This document shows, one piece after another, positions 5,453-6,078 of a DNA stretch of 6,078 nucleotides (position 1 is its first letter; every line of letters starts with the position of its first letter). The stretch is from Actinomycetes bacterium. GTDB taxonomy: Bacteria > Actinomycetota > Actinomycetes > Actinomycetales > Cellulomonadaceae. The position numbers were made by a program, and so were the translations under genes. The notes under the pieces were generated by a model. It was not told the DNA's origin. It made no database searches and saw only the letters and a program-made list of their open reading frames with translations. Location: the NCBI GenBank assembly GCA_023425905.1, contig JAFABT010000213.1, forward strand, positions 1 to 6,078, in the 5' to 3' direction.

Positions 5453-6078
5453 ATGGAACCAATGCGGGCCGACGTCGTTGCGGCGCTCCAGGTGAGCGGG
5501 TACCGGGTCGGCGGACCCATCGGACGGGGCGCGAGCGGCGCGGTGTGGACGGCGACGGGGCCCGACGGCACCCGCGTCGTCGTCCGGGTGCTTCCCGCGC
5601 CCACGACGGTCGCCGACCGCCGGGCGCAGCAGGGCCGGCTCACCCAGCTGCGCAGCTGCCTGCACCCCCATCTCGCCCGCGTGCTCGCGGTGCTCGACCT
5701 TCCCTCCGGGGACCGTGCGGTCGTCGCCGAGGCGATCGACGGCACGAGCCTGGACGCCGTCTCCGACGCGCGGGCGCGGTTCAGCGAGGGGGAGGCGACG
5801 ACGCTCCTCGTGCCGCTCGCCGAGGCGCTCGCAGCGCTCCACGAACGAGGGCTGAGCCACGGCGACGTCTCGCCCGCGAACATCGTGCTCACCCCGCAGG
5901 GCAAGCCTGTGCTCGTCGACCTGGCCGGGGTGCTGTGCCCCCGGGAGGGCAGCACACCCGGCGACGCCGCACCCGAGCGCCGCGGCACAGGGCTGGGAGG
6001 AGCAGCGGGCGACGTCCACGCGCTCGCCGCCGTCGCGCTCGAGCTGCTGGGCGAGCCCGGCCCCGGCGGGGTGAGCAC
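5453..6078 (+). CDS. Protein kinase-fold protein, N-terminal 208 residues; 3' end beyond window
   Basis: A eukaryotic-type Ser/Thr kinase domain of the PknB-like group, truncated by the window end. The glycine loop is GRGASGAV (24-31). The catalytic loop is HGDVSPAN (136-143), which keeps the catalytic Asp138 and Asn143. The DFG position reads Asp156-Leu-Ala, an APE-like APE is at 173-175, and DVHALA (187-192) matches the usual DVWSLG helix start. Key departures are Arg45 in RVVVRVL where the ATP-anchoring lysine of VAIK is expected, Gly for Arg after the catalytic-loop His, and Ser140 for the catalytic-loop Lys. It may therefore be a pseudokinase or an atypical kinase. Any membrane segment or sensor domain would lie beyond the window. 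Start is ATG 5453; ATG 5462 is an in-frame alternative three codons later. Divergent from lipB, with no other clue to its target. Confidence 0.85.
   Translation, partial: MEPMRADVVAALQVSGYRVGGPIGRGASGAVWTATGPDGTRVVVRVLPAPTTVADRRAQQGRLTQLRSCLHPHLARVLAVLDLPSGDRAVVAEAIDGTSLDAVSDARARFSEGEATTLLVPLAEALAALHERGLSHGDVSPANIVLTPQGKPVLVDLAGVLCPREGSTPGDAAPERRGTGLGGAAGDVHALAAVALELLGEPGPGGVS

Noticed and set aside
4880..6019. 379-codon open frame on the minus strand
   Set aside because: It is antisense to the kinase-like gene and then out of frame through lipB. No motif.

Overview
The window is about 6.1 kb of very GC-rich DNA (roughly 70% or more) with strong G/C bias at third codon positions. The proteins, especially LipA, LipB and GlnA, read like those of a high-GC actinobacterium. 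A Cellulomonas-like member of the Micrococcales is my best guess, but that is an impression from the proteins and not a test. The gene order glnA - RDD protein - DUF4191 protein - lipA - lipB matches the Mycobacterium tuberculosis block Rv2220 to Rv2217, so this is conserved chromosomal core and not an accessory island. I see no mobile element, CRISPR array, tRNA, rRNA or toxin/defence system.

Layout, left to right: glnA, type I glutamine synthetase, on the minus strand and missing only its last codon or so plus the stop; a 230-bp divergent intergenic region with a four-site GlnR-type operator; an RDD-family membrane protein on plus; a DUF4191 membrane protein on minus; lipA (lipoyl synthase) on minus; a 148-bp divergent region with strong dyads; a small flavodoxin-domain protein on plus; lipB (octanoyltransferase) on minus; a 119-bp divergent region holding a perfect DnaA-box 9-mer; and the 5' part of a protein-kinase-fold gene on plus, cut by the window end.

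Functionally, LipB and LipA form the endogenous protein-lipoylation route: octanoyl transfer from acyl carrier protein, then sulfur insertion. GlnA is the central ammonium-assimilation enzyme and appears to be under GlnR nitrogen control. The flavodoxin gene lies between lipA and lipB on the opposite strand.

The most interesting signals are regulatory. Four genes (RDD, DUF4191, lipA, lipB) carry a TANNNT -10 element 6 or 7 bases before the start codon and no Shine-Dalgarno, which is the signature of leaderless mRNAs. glnA and the flavodoxin gene have clear Shine-Dalgarno sequences. I found no convincing undescribed multi-gene system.
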